Origin: JAJDNH01 sp964552395
GTDB lineage: Bacteria; Acidobacteriota; Thermoanaerobaculia; Thermoanaerobaculales; Sulfomarinibacteraceae
Reading direction: 5' to 3'
DNA: 64,000 nt
NCBI GenBank assembly: GCA_964552395.1
Contig: CAZKGM010000013.1
Location: forward strand, 18,337 to 82,336
Shown: piece after piece, positions 51,213-59,307 of the stretch
Layout: every line of letters starts with the position of its first letter
Numbering within the stretch: the stretch's first letter is position 1
Notes under the pieces: generated by a model
Seen by the model: the letters and a program-made list of their open reading frames with translations, nothing else
Database searches by the model: none
What the model was told of the DNA's origin: nothing
Made by a program: the position numbers and the translations under genes

Positions 51213-52004
51213 ATGAGCTGGTGGCAGGCGGCGCTGCTGGGGCTGCTGCAGGGACTGACCGAGTTCCTGCCGGTGTCCTCGTCGGGCCACCTGGCGTTGG
51301 CGCAACATCTGATCCCCGGCTTCAGCCAGCCCGGCGTGGTCTTTGACGCGGTCCTCCACGTGGGCACCGCGCTGGCGATTGTGTGGTTCGAGCGCCGTGC
51401 GCTGCTGCGCTGGCTGCATGGGGCGGAGGGGCCGAGAGTGCTGGGTTTGCTCGTGGTCGGAACGGCGGCGACCGCGATACCGGGATTCGCCCTGAGGAGC
51501 CAGGCCGAGGCCGACTTTACCCGTTTGGCGTGGGTCGGTGGCTTCCTCATGCTGACCGGTTTGATCGTGCTCACGACCTACGTGCTTCCCGGCGGCGAGC
51601 ACGATGCACGGACCACCGGCTGGAGATCGGCCGTTGCGATCGGACTCGCCCAGGGCTGCGCCGTGTTTCCGGGCATTTCGCGCTCGGGCTCGACCATCGC
51701 CGCTGGGCTGGGCTGCGGGCTGGAGAGGTCATGGGCTGCCCGCTTCTCGTTCCTCCTCGGCGTGCCCGCGATTGCCGGGGCGACGCTGGTGGAGGTGATC
51801 GGTCAGGCCGGCAAGATCGAGGCGGCCGGCAGCTCGTTCTGGATCGCCTGTCTCATCGGTGGCGTGGCCGCGGCTGTCACCGGCTACGTGGCACTGGGTC
51901 TCGTGCTGCGTGCGGTGACGTCCCGAGTGTTCTACCGCTTCGCGTGGTACTGCCTGCCGCTCGGGCTCCTGGTGCTGGTGGCGGGCTTGAAGGGCTGGCT
52001 GTGA
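51213..52004 (+). CDS. uppP: Undecaprenyl-diphosphatase (UppP/BacA)
   Basis: A 263-aa integral membrane phosphatase that recycles undecaprenyl diphosphate to the monophosphate carrier for peptidoglycan and O-antigen. QGLTEFLPVSSSGHLAL is motif 1 with the catalytic Glu, and FPGISRSGSTIAAGL is motif 2 with Arg and Ser. AAGGA precedes the ATG. Its stop overlaps the ftsK GTG. Confidence 0.95.
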   Translation: MSWWQAALLGLLQGLTEFLPVSSSGHLALAQHLIPGFSQPGVVFDAVLHVGTALAIVWFERRALLRWLHGAEGPRVLGLLVVGTAATAIPGFALRSQAEADFTRLAWVGGFLMLTGLIVLTTYVLPGGEHDARTTGWRSAVAIGLAQGCAVFPGISRSGSTIAAGLGCGLERSWAARFSFLLGVPAIAGATLVEVIGQAGKIEAAGSSFWIACLIGGVAAAVTGYVALGLVLRAVTSRVFYRFAWYCLPLGLLVLVAGLKGWL

Positions 52005-54424
52005 AGGAGAGGGTTCTGCGGGAGGCGCTGGCGGTCGGCCTGCTGCTGGCAGCGGTGCTGTTGGCCGTGGCCCTGGTATCTCACAGCCCGCTGGATCCGA
52101 GCCCGTTCCACGTTTCTACGCTGCGCACGTCGCCGCACAACCTGGCAGGTTGGCTGGGATCAACCGTGTCGGCAGCCCTGCTAGGTCTCGTAGGGCTCGC
52201 TGCGATTCTTATCCCGGTCCTGTCGGGAGTCGCCGGCTGGAGGTTGTTGCGTGAGACGGCGATCGCGAACCTCCGCTTCAAAGTCACGGGGTGGTTGCTG
52301 CTGTTTGTCGCGTTGCCGGGCTTCGCGAACCTCCTGCGCGTGGACGTCAGCCTGCGCGGCGGTGCGATCTCGTGCGGCGGCCTCGTCGGGCGTGCGGTGG
52401 ACGAGCTGCTGGTGGCTCTCGCTGGGACAGCCGGGCGCCTGACCATTCTCCTTTTCCTGTTGGTGGTGGGCGTACTTCTCGTCTCCGGTGCCTCGGCGGC
52501 AGCGGCGGTGGATCGCCTGGTCCGTAGGTTCCGGGGGCGGGCGGAGGCGCGCCGTCGCGAGCGCTTCGAACGGCAACGGGAGCAGGAGAAGCGACGGACC
52601 CAGCAGCGAGTCCTCGAGCGGCAGCTGACGCGTCTGGAGCAGGGTGAAGAGTTTCCACCGTCGAGCGTAACGGTCAAGGAGCTGAACGGTAGAGGCCGGT
52701 TCCGGATCGTCCGCAGGGTGGTGGGCGAGGAGGCCGCCACGCCGGCTGCCGAGCCCCCGGGCCCATCGCCCGCCGTTTCCTCGGCGCGGAGGTCGGGCGC
52801 CAAGCGTGAGCGCCTTCAGCCGCTGGAGTCGTCCAAGGGGCCGGTCGTGCAGGAGGAGTTCGATTTCATCGAGGAGTTGGCCGAGTACGACCTGCCGAAG
52901 GTGTCATTCCTTGACCCTGCGGAAGAGGCGGGGGCCCGAGATTCCTCGGCGCTGATCGAGATCGGCCAGATGATCAGTGACAAGTGTCGCGAGTTCCGCG
53001 TTGCCGGCGAGGTTGTCAACATCCGCACCGGCCCAGTCATCACCACCTACGAGTTCCGTCTCGACTCGGGGGTCAAGATCTCGGCGATCCAGAATCTGGC
53101 CGAAGACCTCGCCCTCGCTCTGCGTACGGAGTCGGTCCGGATCGAGCGGGTTCCGGGTCGCGCGACGGTCGGCATCGAGGTTCCCAACCCCAGCCCCGAG
53201 GTCATCCGTCTCGGCCAGCTGATCGACACCGACGAGTTCCGGCGCCTGCCCTCGTTGCTGACGTTGAGCCTCGGCGTCGACATCCACGGCAGGCCGTTCT
53301 TCGCCGACCTGCAGCGGATGCCCCACCTGCTTCTCGGCGGCTTCACCGGGTCCGGCAAGTCGGTGGGGCTTAACGCCATGATCATGTCGGTTCTGTTCAA
53401 GGCGCGACCAGACGAGGTGAAGTTCATTCTCGTCGATCCGAAGATGGTCGAGCTGGGCGTGTACTCGGACATTCCGCACCTCCTGACGCCGATCATCATC
53501 GACCCGAAGAAGGCCGCCAACGCTCTCGGCTGGGCAGTGGCGGAGATGGAGGGGCGGTACCGCATGCTGGCCTCCCTCGGCGTACGGAACCTTGCCCAGT
53601 ACAACCGCCTGGTGCGGGATCCCGTGCAGCTGGCCCGCGTGCGGGACCATCTGAGGCGGGAGGAGGGTGAGGAGGAACCGGTCCTGGAACCGCTGCCGTA
53701 CGTGGTTATCATCATCGATGAGCTGGCAGACTTGATGCTCACCAGCTCACGGGCGGTCGAGGAGTCGATCACCCGCCTGGCGCAGAAGGCGCGCGCCGTC
53801 GGGATCCACCTCATCTGCGCCACTCAGCGGCCCTCGGTTGACATCCTCACCGGCATCATCAAGGCAAACTTCACATGCCGCATCGCCTTCAAGGTGCGGT
53901 CCAAGTTCGACTCGCGGACCATTCTCGATGCGATGGGTGCCGAGCACCTGCTCGGGCGCGGCGACATGCTGTTTCTTCCGTCGGGCAGCTCGGCCCTGCA
54001 GCGGCTGCACGGCCCGTTGGTCACGGAGAAGGAGATCGCCACGGTGGTGCGTTACATCAAGCGCTTCGGCAAGCCGGAGTACCAGCGCGATGTGCTCTCC
54101 CACCCCGCCCTGGGCGAGGGCGAGAAAGGGCGGCGGACCGCTTCCTCTGATGATACCGGGGACCTCACGGATCCCATGTACGACAAGGCGGCGCGCCTGG
54201 TCGTTGGCACGCGCAAGGCGTCTGCCAGCTACATTCAGCGCCGTCTCCACCTCGGCTACACCCGCTCGGCGCGGCTGATCGACATGATGGAGAGCGAGGG
54301 CCTGGTCGGACCGCTCAACGGCGCCAAGGGGCGGGAGGTGCTGGTTCCGAGAGATTACTTTGAGGAGGTCGACCACACGCACGAGCTGGACGACCCTGAG
54401 GACAATCAAGAGGAGAAGCCATGA
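52001..54424 (+). CDS. ftsK: DNA translocase FtsK/SpoIIIE
   Basis: An 807-aa septal DNA pump. Four N-terminal membrane helices, a charged linker (about residues 170-300), the alpha/beta motor with Walker A GFTGSGKSVGLN (near 447), Walker B VVIIIDELADLM (near 569) and ATQRPSVDILTGIIKANF, and a C-terminal winged-helix gamma domain (KASASYIQRRLHLGYTRSARLIDMMESEGLVGP) that reads orienting sequences. The GTG at 52001 overlaps uppP; the earlier open frame from 51383 is shadow. Complete and of usual length. Confidence 0.96.
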   Translation: MKERVLREALAVGLLLAAVLLAVALVSHSPLDPSPFHVSTLRTSPHNLAGWLGSTVSAALLGLVGLAAILIPVLSGVAGWRLLRETAIANLRFKVTGWLLLFVALPGFANLLRVDVSLRGGAISCGGLVGRAVDELLVALAGTAGRLTILLFLLVVGVLLVSGASAAAAVDRLVRRFRGRAEARRRERFERQREQEKRRTQQRVLERQLTRLEQGEEFPPSSVTVKELNGRGRFRIVRRVVGEEAATPAAEPPGPSPAVSSARRSGAKRERLQPLESSKGPVVQEEFDFIEELAEYDLPKVSFLDPAEEAGARDSSALIEIGQMISDKCREFRVAGEVVNIRTGPVITTYEFRLDSGVKISAIQNLAEDLALALRTESVRIERVPGRATVGIEVPNPSPEVIRLGQLIDTDEFRRLPSLLTLSLGVDIHGRPFFADLQRMPHLLLGGFTGSGKSVGLNAMIMSVLFKARPDEVKFILVDPKMVELGVYSDIPHLLTPIIIDPKKAANALGWAVAEMEGRYRMLASLGVRNLAQYNRLVRDPVQLARVRDHLRREEGEEEPVLEPLPYVVIIIDELADLMLTSSRAVEESITRLAQKARAVGIHLICATQRPSVDILTGIIKANFTCRIAFKVRSKFDSRTILDAMGAEHLLGRGDMLFLPSGSSALQRLHGPLVTEKEIATVVRYIKRFGKPEYQRDVLSHPALGEGEKGRRTASSDDTGDLTDPMYDKAARLVVGTRKASASYIQRRLHLGYTRSARLIDMMESEGLVGPLNGAKGREVLVPRDYFEEVDHTHELDDPEDNQEEKP

Positions 54425-54735
54425 TCCAAAACGTGATCGAACTGGCGCCGTCGAACATCCTGAACCTCGGCGCTGCCGCCAGCATCTTTGTCCTGCTCGT
54501 TCTACTGGTGACCAGCTTCGTTTCCCGGCCGAGGGTCTTCTGCCAGTACCTCAAGCACATGACCGGAATCGAGCTGAGGCCGGCCCAGGTCAAACGGCAG
54601 TTCAAGAAGGGTGGGCGTGGAAGCGTCCGTGATCTGCTGATCGATCTCCTGATCAAGGAAGACCTGGCCGACCCGAACCGGGTCGTGACCCCTGACTCGA
54701 AGCCGGACCTGTCAGTCTTTGGCTCGGAGACGTAG
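54421..54735 (+). CDS. Small single-helix membrane protein, unknown
   Basis: A 104-aa protein. One membrane helix (LGAAASIFVLLVLLVTSFV) follows a short N-terminus. The rest is basic and soluble (RPAQVKRQFKKGGRGSVRDLLIDLLIKED). No family recognised. Its ATG overlaps the ftsK stop (ATGA), so it is translated with ftsK and may act at the septum or the chromosome-membrane interface. Confidence 0.75.
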   Translation: MIQNVIELAPSNILNLGAAASIFVLLVLLVTSFVSRPRVFCQYLKHMTGIELRPAQVKRQFKKGGRGSVRDLLIDLLIKEDLADPNRVVTPDSKPDLSVFGSET

Positions 54736-54831
54736 GTCTTTCACCGAGAGTCCCGTCTAGGGGCTTCGAGGTTCTGCCTGGCCTGGATGACTCGTGAGCG
54801 CTCGTTACGAGACCGAAGAAGAGCGGACCAT

Positions 54832-54910
54832 CAAGACACAAAGAGCACAAAGAAAGGAAACAGGAAGGTAAACCAAGAGGATCTTCTTTGTGTTCCTCTT
54901 TGTGCCCTTG
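54832..54910. repeat. Inverted-repeat element C, copy 1
   Basis: Left arm 54832-54854 (CAAG, CACAAAGAG, CACAAAGAA) pairs with right arm 54884-54910 (TTCTTTGTG, CTCTTTGTG, CTTG) around a 29-nt loop. It lies between convergent genes. Related sequence is at 63259-63340 and a half copy at 55826-55860. It resembles the short AAAG/CTTTGTG-type dispersed repeats found between bacterial genes. Confidence 0.7.
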
Positions 54911-55013
54911 GTTCGTGTTTCAAGAGCTGTTTGCTGCAGCAAGCGTGACGCACAGAGCACGGCGATGGCAGGCGTATCGCCGGTCGCAGTAGATCGCGAG
55001 GAGCTGATCCGGG

Positions 55014-55793
55014 CTAAGTTCCCAGCTTCTCGATCTGGCGGCGACGCAACGGGTCGAGGTCCACCTCCAACACCGCCGCGGCGGCGCCCCGCGCCGGGCA
55101 CCGCGCCTCGGCTTGGCGGTAGGGGATGGAGATCAGCGACCGACCGGCGCCGCGATCGACGCGCCAGTCGGTGCGGGTGCCGATCCGGCACCTGCCGGCA
55201 TGGTTGGCCCAGGCCACGGCGCACTGCAGCTGAGTTGCCACGGCACGCACCAGGTCGGGCCCGGCCCCGGCGTGCGCGCGGCTCATCCAGGGCCACGCCG
55301 ATGGCACCAGCACGATGTCGACGTTGCCGGCCAGGGAGGCCGTGTCGGAGGCGAAGGTCATGTCATAGCAGATCAGCGGCGTGATGCGGGCGCCGCGGAA
55401 GGAGAGCACGGGTGGGCGCTGGGTACCCGGTGTGAACTGCTCGGCTTCGCCTCCCCACGGGTGACGCTTGGCGTAAACGTGGTGGGAACCGTCTGGGAGG
55501 ACCATCAGCGCCGCATTGAGGACGAGGTTCCTCGCAGCGAGGGGCAGCCCCACGACCAGGAGAGCATTCAGGTCGCGTGCCCACGCCGCAGCCCAGCGGC
55601 CGGTCGCACCGTCGCTCGATTCCGCGAGGGCGCGGTAATCGACGGTGGCATCGTACCCGGTCAGAGCCAGCTCGGGCAGCAGCACAATGTCGGCGGCCAG
55701 GTTCTCGAGCAGTTGGTCATACTGGCGGCGTGACGAGTCGGGTCTGCCGCTGCGGCTGGCTCCCTGGACCACGGCGATGGTGAGTCGGTTCAT
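55014..55793 (-). CDS. Carbon-nitrogen hydrolase (nitrilase superfamily)
   Basis: A 259-aa enzyme. The Glu-Lys-Cys triad is visible: Glu41 in LLPELALTGYD, Lys109 in YAKRHPWGGE, Cys142 in LICYDMTF. The AVVQGASRSG opening and VPSAWPW after the Cys are also family landmarks. It hydrolyses a C-N bond, such as an omega-amide or N-carbamoyl group; the substrate cannot be named. The ATG at 55793 fits the domain; the frame extends to 55901 without support. It is divergent from mutL. Confidence 0.85.
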   Translation of the reverse strand: MNRLTIAVVQGASRSGRPDSSRRQYDQLLENLAADIVLLPELALTGYDATVDYRALAESSDGATGRWAAAWARDLNALLVVGLPLAARNLVLNAALMVLPDGSHHVYAKRHPWGGEAEQFTPGTQRPPVLSFRGARITPLICYDMTFASDTASLAGNVDIVLVPSAWPWMSRAHAGAGPDLVRAVATQLQCAVAWANHAGRCRIGTRTDWRVDRGAGRSLISIPYRQAEARCPARGAAAAVLEVDLDPLRRRQIEKLGT

Positions 55794-55825
55794 GTCGAGA
55801 TGGTAGCCGAGACCGGGGGCGACTG

Positions 55826-55860
55826 AACCGCGAAGCCGTGAAGAACGCAAAGTCAAAGAT
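55826..55860. repeat. Half copy of element C with repeat-B tail
   Basis: AACCGCGAAGCCGTGAAGAACGCAAAG resembles the left arm at 63259, and the bases before it (GGGGGCGACTGAACCG) match the tail of repeat B. There is no opposite arm here. It lies in the 208-bp divergent gap between the hydrolase and mutL. Confidence 0.5.
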
Positions 55861-56001
55861 GGGGAGATCTTGTCAGCATACCTGGTGGTCTGACAGTTCA
55901 CAGTCAGGTCGCGGCAGCCGTCAACACGGCGACCGAGGGGTGCGCGTCCGGGCGAAGGGATGCCGGAGACCCCAGGGATGCTGCGCCTGTATCATGTCGG
56001 C

Positions 56002-57763
56002 ATGACGCGGATTCGAGTGCTTTCGGACCGGATCGTGAATCGCATCGCGGCGGGAGAAGTCATCGAGCGTCCCGCCTCCGTGGTCAAGGAGCTGGTCGAG
56101 AACAGCCTCGACTCCGGCGCCCGGCGCATCTCGGTGGAGGTGAGGAACGGCGGGCGTTCCGTGGTCCGCGTCAGTGACGACGGCTGCGGGATGGACCGGG
56201 ACGATGTGCTCCTCGCCCTCGAGCGTCACGCGACCTCCAAGGTGTCGGCCGCCGAAGACCTCGATCGCATTGCGACCCTCGGCTTCCGCGGTGAGGCGAT
56301 CCCCTCGATCGCAGCGGTCTCGCGCTTCGCCCTGTCGAGCTGCAGCGACCCGGCAGAGGGCGGGGCGCGGGTCACGGTTGAGGGCGGACGAGTCCTCGGC
56401 GTCGAGGGCGAGGCGCGGCCGCGCGGCACAACGGTCGAGGTTTGCGACCTGTTCTTCAACGTGCCCGCGCGACGCAAGTTCTTGCACGCGCCGGAAACCG
56501 AGCTGCGCCATGCGCAAGAGGTCGTTATCGCGATGGCGCTGGCACGGCCGGATGTGGCGTTCTCGCTGGAGCATGGACCGAGATCGCTGTTCGAGGTGCC
56601 GCCGGCGGCCGATCCCGTGCAGCGATTCCGGGACCTCGACCGTCGGCGATCGGCCGGAGCCGTCTATTGCGTGGCGGAGCGGGCCGGCAGCGTCGAAGTG
56701 GAGGCGCTCCTGTCGCCGGGCGGCGGCGCCGGCCGGCCGACGCTGACCTTGCTTGCCAACGGGCGAGCCGTCCGCGACCGCATCCTGGTGGGAGCCGTCA
56801 TGAGGGTGCTGCGGAAGGCCGGTCCCGGGTTCGGCGGTGCACGGGTGGTGCTGTTCGTGAAGCTGCCGCCGGAGGACGTCGACGTCAACGTTCATCCGGC
56901 CAAGGCCGAGGTGCGGTTCGCGCGGCCAGGACAGGTCTTCGGGGCCGTAGAACGCGCGCTGCGCCAGGCGGTGGCGGCATCGCATGGACGGGTCTCCGTG
57001 CGGCGGGTGGAGAGTGGCGCGGGCCCTGCCCTGCCGTCGCAGCGCGCCTCCGACGAGGGCGTGGTGACGGCGGTGCGGGAGGCGCCCCTGTTCCCGCACC
57101 CGGTCTACGCGGAGCGGGCGCCGGCGGTCGCAACCGCGATGGCTTCGGAAACGGCGTACGCGGAGACAGGCCGTTCCGGGGCACGTACCGGCCCGGCGGA
57201 CACACCGTTCGGACGCCTGATCGGTCAGTATCGGAGTTCGTTCCTGCTGCTCGAGGACGAGCAGGGTCTGGTCATCGTGGACCAGCACGTAGCCCATGAG
57301 CGCGTGCTGTACGACGCAATCCGGCGCCAGCTGGCGGGGGTGCCGGCACCCGCGCAGCAGCTGCTGGCGCCTCTCCTGCTCGATGTCGGCGAGGCGNNNN
57401 NNNNNNNNNNNNNNNNNNNNNNNNNNNNNNNNNNNNNNNNNNNNNNNNNNNNNNNNNNNNNNNNNNNNNNNNNNNNNNNNNNNNNNNNNNNNNNNNGGGG
57501 ACCTCGTCCGCCATCTCCTGGAACGTGCGACCGACCTCGATGGCGTGCCGGAGAGGGTTGCCGAGGAGCTCGAAGAGGAGCTCGCGGCGTCGTTGTCGTG
57601 CCGGGCGGCCATCAAGATCAACCATCCGCTGGCGCCCGAGAAGCAGCGGGCGCTTCTGTTGGACCTCGCGACAACCGAGGACCCATTCCGTTGCCCACAT
57701 GGGAGGCCGATCGTCCTTCGCCTGTCCCAGGCGGAGATGGAACGACGCCTCGGGAGACGCTGA
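56002..57763 (+). CDS. mutL: DNA mismatch repair protein MutL (interrupted by gap)
   Basis: MutL coordinates mismatch repair between MutS and strand removal. The N-terminal GHKL ATPase is intact: RIAAGEVIERPASVVKELVENSLDSGA (motif I, Glu and Asn), DDGCGM (motif II), TLGFRGEAIPSI and the NVHPAKAEVRF end of the transducer domain. The C-terminal dimerisation domain begins (FGRLIGQYRSSFLLLEDEQGLVIVDQHVAHERVLYD), is cut by the 100-N gap at 57397-57496, and resumes with CRAAIKINHPLAPEKQRALLL and CPHGRPIVLRLS. The two parts are in different phases across 100 bases, so the true missing length is a multiple of 3, not 100. No endonuclease DQHAxxERxxYE variant is needed: the motif reads DQHVAHERVLYD. 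Confidence 0.9.
57397..57496. other. Assembly gap (100 N) inside mutL
   Basis: Placeholder gap. Comparison with ordinary MutL lengths suggests roughly 50-60 codons are missing. Open frames that read across it are artefacts. Confidence 0.95.
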
Positions 57764-58626
57764 TGAGACGTGAGCACTGGCACCTGACGGAGGCGCTGAT
57801 ATTCGTGCACTTCGCCTTCTTCTTCATGACCTCGACGACGCCCGGCACGAGCTCGATGCTGGCCCTCATCCCCGGTCAGATTGCGCGCCGCCCGTGGAGC
57901 ATCGTGACCTTCCAGTTCCTGCACAGCGGCATCATCGGGTTCTTCTTCTCGATGCTGATCCTGTGGATCATGGCGCGTCCGCTTGAGGAGGAGTGGGGCT
58001 CTCCGCGGTTCCTGATCTTCTGGCTGGTGTCGGTGCTCGGCGCGGCGGGCGCCGCCGCCATGGTTGGAGTCCCGCTCTCCAGCGACATCTTCCTCGCCGC
58101 CTCCCTGCTCTTCACGTACGCGACCCTGTATCCGAACGTCGAGTTCCTGCTCTTCTTCATCCTTCCGGTCAAGGTCAAGTACCTCGCGATCGTCGGCGGG
58201 GCGTTCCTCGCCTTCCAGAGCCTCCAATTCGGCCTCCTCGACGGGCTCGTAAACCTCGTCGGCATGTCGGCGGGCTACGGCTTCTTCCTTGCCACACGCC
58301 GGCTCCCGTCTCGCCGCAAGCTCGTGTTCCAGATGAAGAAGGCCCGCGGCGCCGCGGTGGCGGTCGCAAAGGATACCGTCGTCGAGCGCCGCAACCTGGG
58401 CTGGGACTCGCGCGTGCGAGCGGCCATCTCCCGTCTCGAGGGCGGCGAGCCTCCAGCCGCCGAGGACGAGGCGCTGCTCGCGGAGCTTGAGGCCGGACGA
58501 GATCCGTCGGTCACGGTCTGCGCACCGGAGGACTTCGGTTTGACCGACGATTCCGTGTGCCGGAGGTGCTCCGGCTACGCGGAGTGTGCGCTTCGCAAGA
58601 TCCGCTCCGCCCAGAACGAGAGCTGA
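57763..58626 (+). CDS. Rhomboid-fold membrane protein without protease motif
   Basis: A 287-aa protein with about six membrane helices. TFQFLHSGIIGFFFSMLILWIMARPLEEEWGSPRFL matches the rhomboid segment before and in helix 2, keeping the first His (FLH) but losing the HLxxN group. The GxSG active-site motif is absent: the region reads LSSDIFLAASLLF. So it should not be a protease, rather a pseudo-rhomboid (derlin/TMEM115-like class). The C-terminal tail has cysteines (VCAPEDF...VCRRCSGYAECAL) that could bind zinc. The ATG overlaps the mutL stop (TGATG); GGGAG is 7 nt upstream. Confidence 0.75.
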   Translation: MRREHWHLTEALIFVHFAFFFMTSTTPGTSSMLALIPGQIARRPWSIVTFQFLHSGIIGFFFSMLILWIMARPLEEEWGSPRFLIFWLVSVLGAAGAAAMVGVPLSSDIFLAASLLFTYATLYPNVEFLLFFILPVKVKYLAIVGGAFLAFQSLQFGLLDGLVNLVGMSAGYGFFLATRRLPSRRKLVFQMKKARGAAVAVAKDTVVERRNLGWDSRVRAAISRLEGGEPPAAEDEALLAELEAGRDPSVTVCAPEDFGLTDDSVCRRCSGYAECALRKIRSAQNES

Positions 58627-58673
58627 GCTCATCCCAGTGTTGAAGTTGTAACTGCATCTCATAATGGAACTTC

Positions 58674-58702
58674 TTGCCTTCGTGAAGAGGTTCACATAAA
58701 TT
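58674..58702 (+). promoter_or_regulatory. Possible promoter of oxoacid:ferredoxin operon
   Basis: TTGCCT (58674-58679), 17-bp spacer, TAAATT (58697-58702). Each box matches 4 of 6 consensus bases. It lies in an AT-richer 98-bp gap just ahead of the operon's first gene. Confidence 0.35.
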
Positions 58703-58724
58703 GGGGGGACGAAGGGAGGGCGCC

Positions 58725-59303
58725 ATGATCGAGATCCGAATCCACGGTCGCGGCGGGCAGGGAGCGGTGATCGCCTCCCAGATCATCGCCGAGGCCGCGT
58801 TCCGCGAGGGGATGCATGTCCAGGCATTCCCCTCCTTCGGCTCCGAGCGGCGAGGCGCACCGGTGGCGGCGTTCGTACGTCTCGATCGCGAGCCGGTCCT
58901 GATCCGAACCGAGATCTATGAGCCGGACGGCCTGATCGTACTCGATCAGAGCCTCATCACTCAGAAGCTCGTGGACGTCACGCAGGGTGTCAAGGACGAC
59001 GCCTGGGTTCTCGTCAACTCGGCGCACGAGCCGGCCGAGTTTTCACATCTCGGTTCGTTCCAGATTGCGACCGTGGATGCCTCGCGCATCGCCATCGAGC
59101 ATCGACTGGGCTCGATCACGTCGCCGATTGTCAACACCGCCATCCTCGGTGCCCTGTCCGAGCTGACAGGCCTGGTCAGCCTGGACAGCCTCGGCGAGGC
59201 GATCCGTGCAACCGTGCCGATCAAGGCGGAGGCCAACGTTGCGGCCGCAGTTGAGGCCGCTCGCAGAGTCCGCGTTCTCGCTGCTCGGGGCGTGGGGAGG
59301 TAA
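58725..59303 (+). CDS. porG: 2-oxoacid:ferredoxin oxidoreductase, gamma subunit
   Basis: A 192-aa subunit. IHGRGGQGAVIASQIIAEAAF and FPSFGSERRGAPVAAFVRL are the PorG/VorG/KorC signature. It is the domain that, with alpha and beta, completes the TPP-dependent oxidoreductase that turns an oxoacid plus CoA into acyl-CoA, CO2 and reduced ferredoxin. AGGGAGG lies 4-5 nt before the ATG at 58725. It begins an operon of gamma, flavoprotein-ferredoxin, alpha and beta. Confidence 0.9.
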   Translation: MIEIRIHGRGGQGAVIASQIIAEAAFREGMHVQAFPSFGSERRGAPVAAFVRLDREPVLIRTEIYEPDGLIVLDQSLITQKLVDVTQGVKDDAWVLVNSAHEPAEFSHLGSFQIATVDASRIAIEHRLGSITSPIVNTAILGALSELTGLVSLDSLGEAIRATVPIKAEANVAAAVEAARRVRVLAARGVGR

Positions 59304-59307
59304 GCAG

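Noticed and set aside
49272..51602. 776-codon open frame antisense to the membrane protein and uppP
   Set aside because: High-GC shadow frame: dominated by R/H/Q/E/P runs, no domain, and the plus strand encodes recognisable products.
55921..58695. 924-codon antisense frame across mutL
   Set aside because: It reads through the 100 N gap and opposes well-conserved MutL; composition is that of a shadow frame.
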